Origin: JASFRS01 sp050114795
GTDB lineage: Bacteria; Pseudomonadota; Alphaproteobacteria; Sphingomonadales; CAKZYD01
Direction of reading: 5' to 3'
Assembly: GCA_050114795.1 (NCBI GenBank)
Contig: JASFRS010000138.1
Coordinates: forward strand, 1-6,643
DNA: 6,643 nucleotides
In this document: positions 5,482 to 6,643 of the stretch, one piece after another
Position numbering within the stretch: the stretch's first letter is position 1
How the letters are laid out: each line of letters starts with the position of its first letter
Translations under genes and position numbers: made by a program
Notes under the pieces: generated by a model
Databases searched by the model: none
What the model was told of the DNA's origin: nothing
What the model saw: the letters and a program-made list of their open reading frames with translations, nothing else

Positions 5482-6643
5482 TCAACCCTCGTCCCCATTT
5501 GGGGCAAGGCCCAGGATCACACGTTTTTCACTATTGCTAAGAAAAGTGGCACTATCCACCATCCGCCACAAAGCCTCTCTCTCACTCATCAGCGCAGGGA
5601 TAGAATTACGATCGAAATCCAGCTTTAAATTAGATCCGAACGTGGGTGTCAGCCAACGATTAAACGCCTCAGTGACCTTCTTCATCAAAGGCAAGACTGT
5701 TAAACGCCACAAGGCACGGGAAGCCTCTTGATAATTGGAATAAGTATTGTCACCGGGAATGCCTAACAACATAGGTGGTACACCGAAAGCCAATGCAATA
5801 TCGCGCGCCGCCGCATTCCGCGTATTCACATGATCCATATCTGCCGGCGACAAAGCCATGGGTTGCCATTTCAATCCCCCCTCCAAAAGAAGTGGGCGTC
5901 CCACATTGGATTTGCCTTGGAAATTATCTTCCATCTCCCGCTTTAGCCTGGAAAACTGCTCTTCACTCAGATGCCCCTGACCATCGCCTGGTTCAAAAAC
6001 CAGTGCACCGGACGGTCGTGCAGAATTGTCAAACAAAGCCTTGTTCCACTCCTCAGCCGCGTCAAATACGTCAATCGCTTTCGCAGCCGCAGATAGAGCA
6101 GATTGCCCACGATGATCCGAACAAGGCGCAAACTCCCGAAGATGAAGTATGTCTGATTCGCCCGTCATGTTATCGACAGGAAAACGATGGCTCGCACTTC
6201 CCACCTTATAGACATAAGCCTGCGGCCACCCCCGCACGCCTGGAACAATTTCAATCCGATCAGGGCGCAGCGTATAAAGCTCTCCAGCCTTTCCATCCGG
6301 GTTCTTAACGCGTTCAAAGAAACAATCCCCCGAAAGCAGCAAATAACTGACCGACGCTTCTATCAAAGCCGCACCACTTTCCATCGGATTTGGCCCATTC
6401 AGCAGCCGCAACAGCGGGTGTTCAACCAATTCCCGCCCCTGCCGCGCTAAAGTCCAGCGGATTTGTGCCGCACTTTGAGCCACCATCCGAATAGAACGCT
6501 GCACAATAGGGTTCTCGGCCATAGACCGTTTAGCCAAAGTTGTATAATTGCGCTGCCCCCACTGCGCCTGACCATGGGAGAAAAACAACACTTCAGAAGA
6601 CGGGTGAGGCAAGCTAAGTGCCGCACTGGCTTTGGTCTCATCG
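5482..6643 (-). CDS. Phage portal protein, HK97/GTA gp3 type, 5' end beyond window
   Basis: The portal forms the dodecameric ring at one head vertex through which the terminase pumps DNA, and it seeds head assembly. The frame is open to the window edge and shows 386 complete residues. A TTG at 6612 is not the true start, because the frame upstream continues with DETKASAALS, which resembles the ETKASA segment I recall near the N-terminus of GTA portals. Other visible family features, numbered from the edge: PIVQRSIRMVAQSAAQIRW (45-63), HPLLRLLNGPNPMESG (75-90), YLLLSGDCFFERV (100-112), LRPDRIEIVPG (125-135), WNKALFDNSARPSGALVF (199-216), LLLEGGLKWQPMALSPADMD (251-270), the strongly conserved AFGVPPMLLGIPGDNTYSNY (285-304), and a C-terminal helical region ending LSNSEKRVILGLAPNGDEG. 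Length suggests only a few residues are missing. The terminase gene is expected just beyond 6643. Confidence 0.95.
   Translation of the reverse strand, partial: DETKASAALSLPHPSSEVLFFSHGQAQWGQRNYTTLAKRSMAENPIVQRSIRMVAQSAAQIRWTLARQGRELVEHPLLRLLNGPNPMESGAALIEASVSYLLLSGDCFFERVKNPDGKAGELYTLRPDRIEIVPGVRGWPQAYVYKVGSASHRFPVDNMTGESDILHLREFAPCSDHRGQSALSAAAKAIDVFDAAEEWNKALFDNSARPSGALVFEPGDGQGHLSEEQFSRLKREMEDNFQGKSNVGRPLLLEGGLKWQPMALSPADMDHVNTRNAAARDIALAFGVPPMLLGIPGDNTYSNYQEASRALWRLTVLPLMKKVTEAFNRWLTPTFGSNLKLDFDRNSIPALMSEREALWRMVDSATFLSNSEKRVILGLAPNGDEG

Noticed and set aside
5775..6308. 177-codon plus-strand open frame
   Set aside because: It is antisense to the conserved portal core, with a Pro/His/Gln-rich composition typical of a shadow frame.
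6610..6612. TTG as start codon of the portal gene
   Set aside because: The frame stays open upstream to the window edge and encodes DETKASAALS, which matches what I expect inside a GTA portal N-terminus.
1..6643. tRNA genes, CRISPR arrays, insertion sequences, attachment sites
   Set aside because: I looked for cloverleaf-like elements, regularly spaced repeats, transposase motifs and long terminal repeats and saw none; the window is almost entirely covered by structural genes.

Overview
The window is a head-morphogenesis segment of a tailed-phage-type particle, with all genes on the minus strand, so transcription runs from the right end (6643) to the left end (1). The portal, prohead protease and HK97-fold capsid look like the gene transfer agent (GTA) clusters of Alphaproteobacteria. 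The portal shows the ETKASA segment near its N-terminus and the GVPPMLLGIPGD segment that I recall from GTA portals. A small gene resembling DUF6127, which I recall next to GTA portals in alphaproteobacterial genomes, lies between portal and protease. GC content is close to half by eye, so the host is probably an alphaproteobacterium of moderate GC; I cannot name the genus. A GTA-related prophage is the main alternative, because terminase, tail, lysis and integration genes lie outside the window.

Layout in order of transcription: portal (its 5' end is cut by the window edge at 6643); a 70-residue protein with one membrane segment; an apparent intrinsic terminator (5121-5152); a DUF6127-like protein with a C-terminal membrane helix; HK97-family prohead protease; major capsid protein; a strong GC-rich hairpin (2948-2971); a 584-residue protein with DUF2341-like and concanavalin/LamG-like domains plus an unrecognised repeat region; a 166-residue beta-rich phage structural protein; a 94-residue protein like the phage 'fiber-tail adaptor' family; and the start of a gp6-type head-tail connector, cut at position 1.

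The core steps are clear. The portal nucleates the procapsid and the DNA channel. The protease matures the capsid by removing its helical N-terminal pro-region. The gp6-like adaptor docks under the portal to start the neck. The unusual part is the three-gene block at 374-2917. It separates the capsid gene from the connector gene, which I recall as adjacent in the Rhodobacter GTA. Its content (lectin-like fold, beta-rich protein, fibre adaptor-like protein) suggests a module for surface binding or host recognition. This role is inferred from domain resemblance and position only.

The genes are tightly packed, with overlaps ATGA (374-377) and TGATG (656-660) and good Shine-Dalgarno sequences before protease, capsid, the 584-residue protein and the connector. 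No tRNA, rRNA, CRISPR, insertion sequence or attachment site is visible, and no gene-free stretch exceeds 300 bases.
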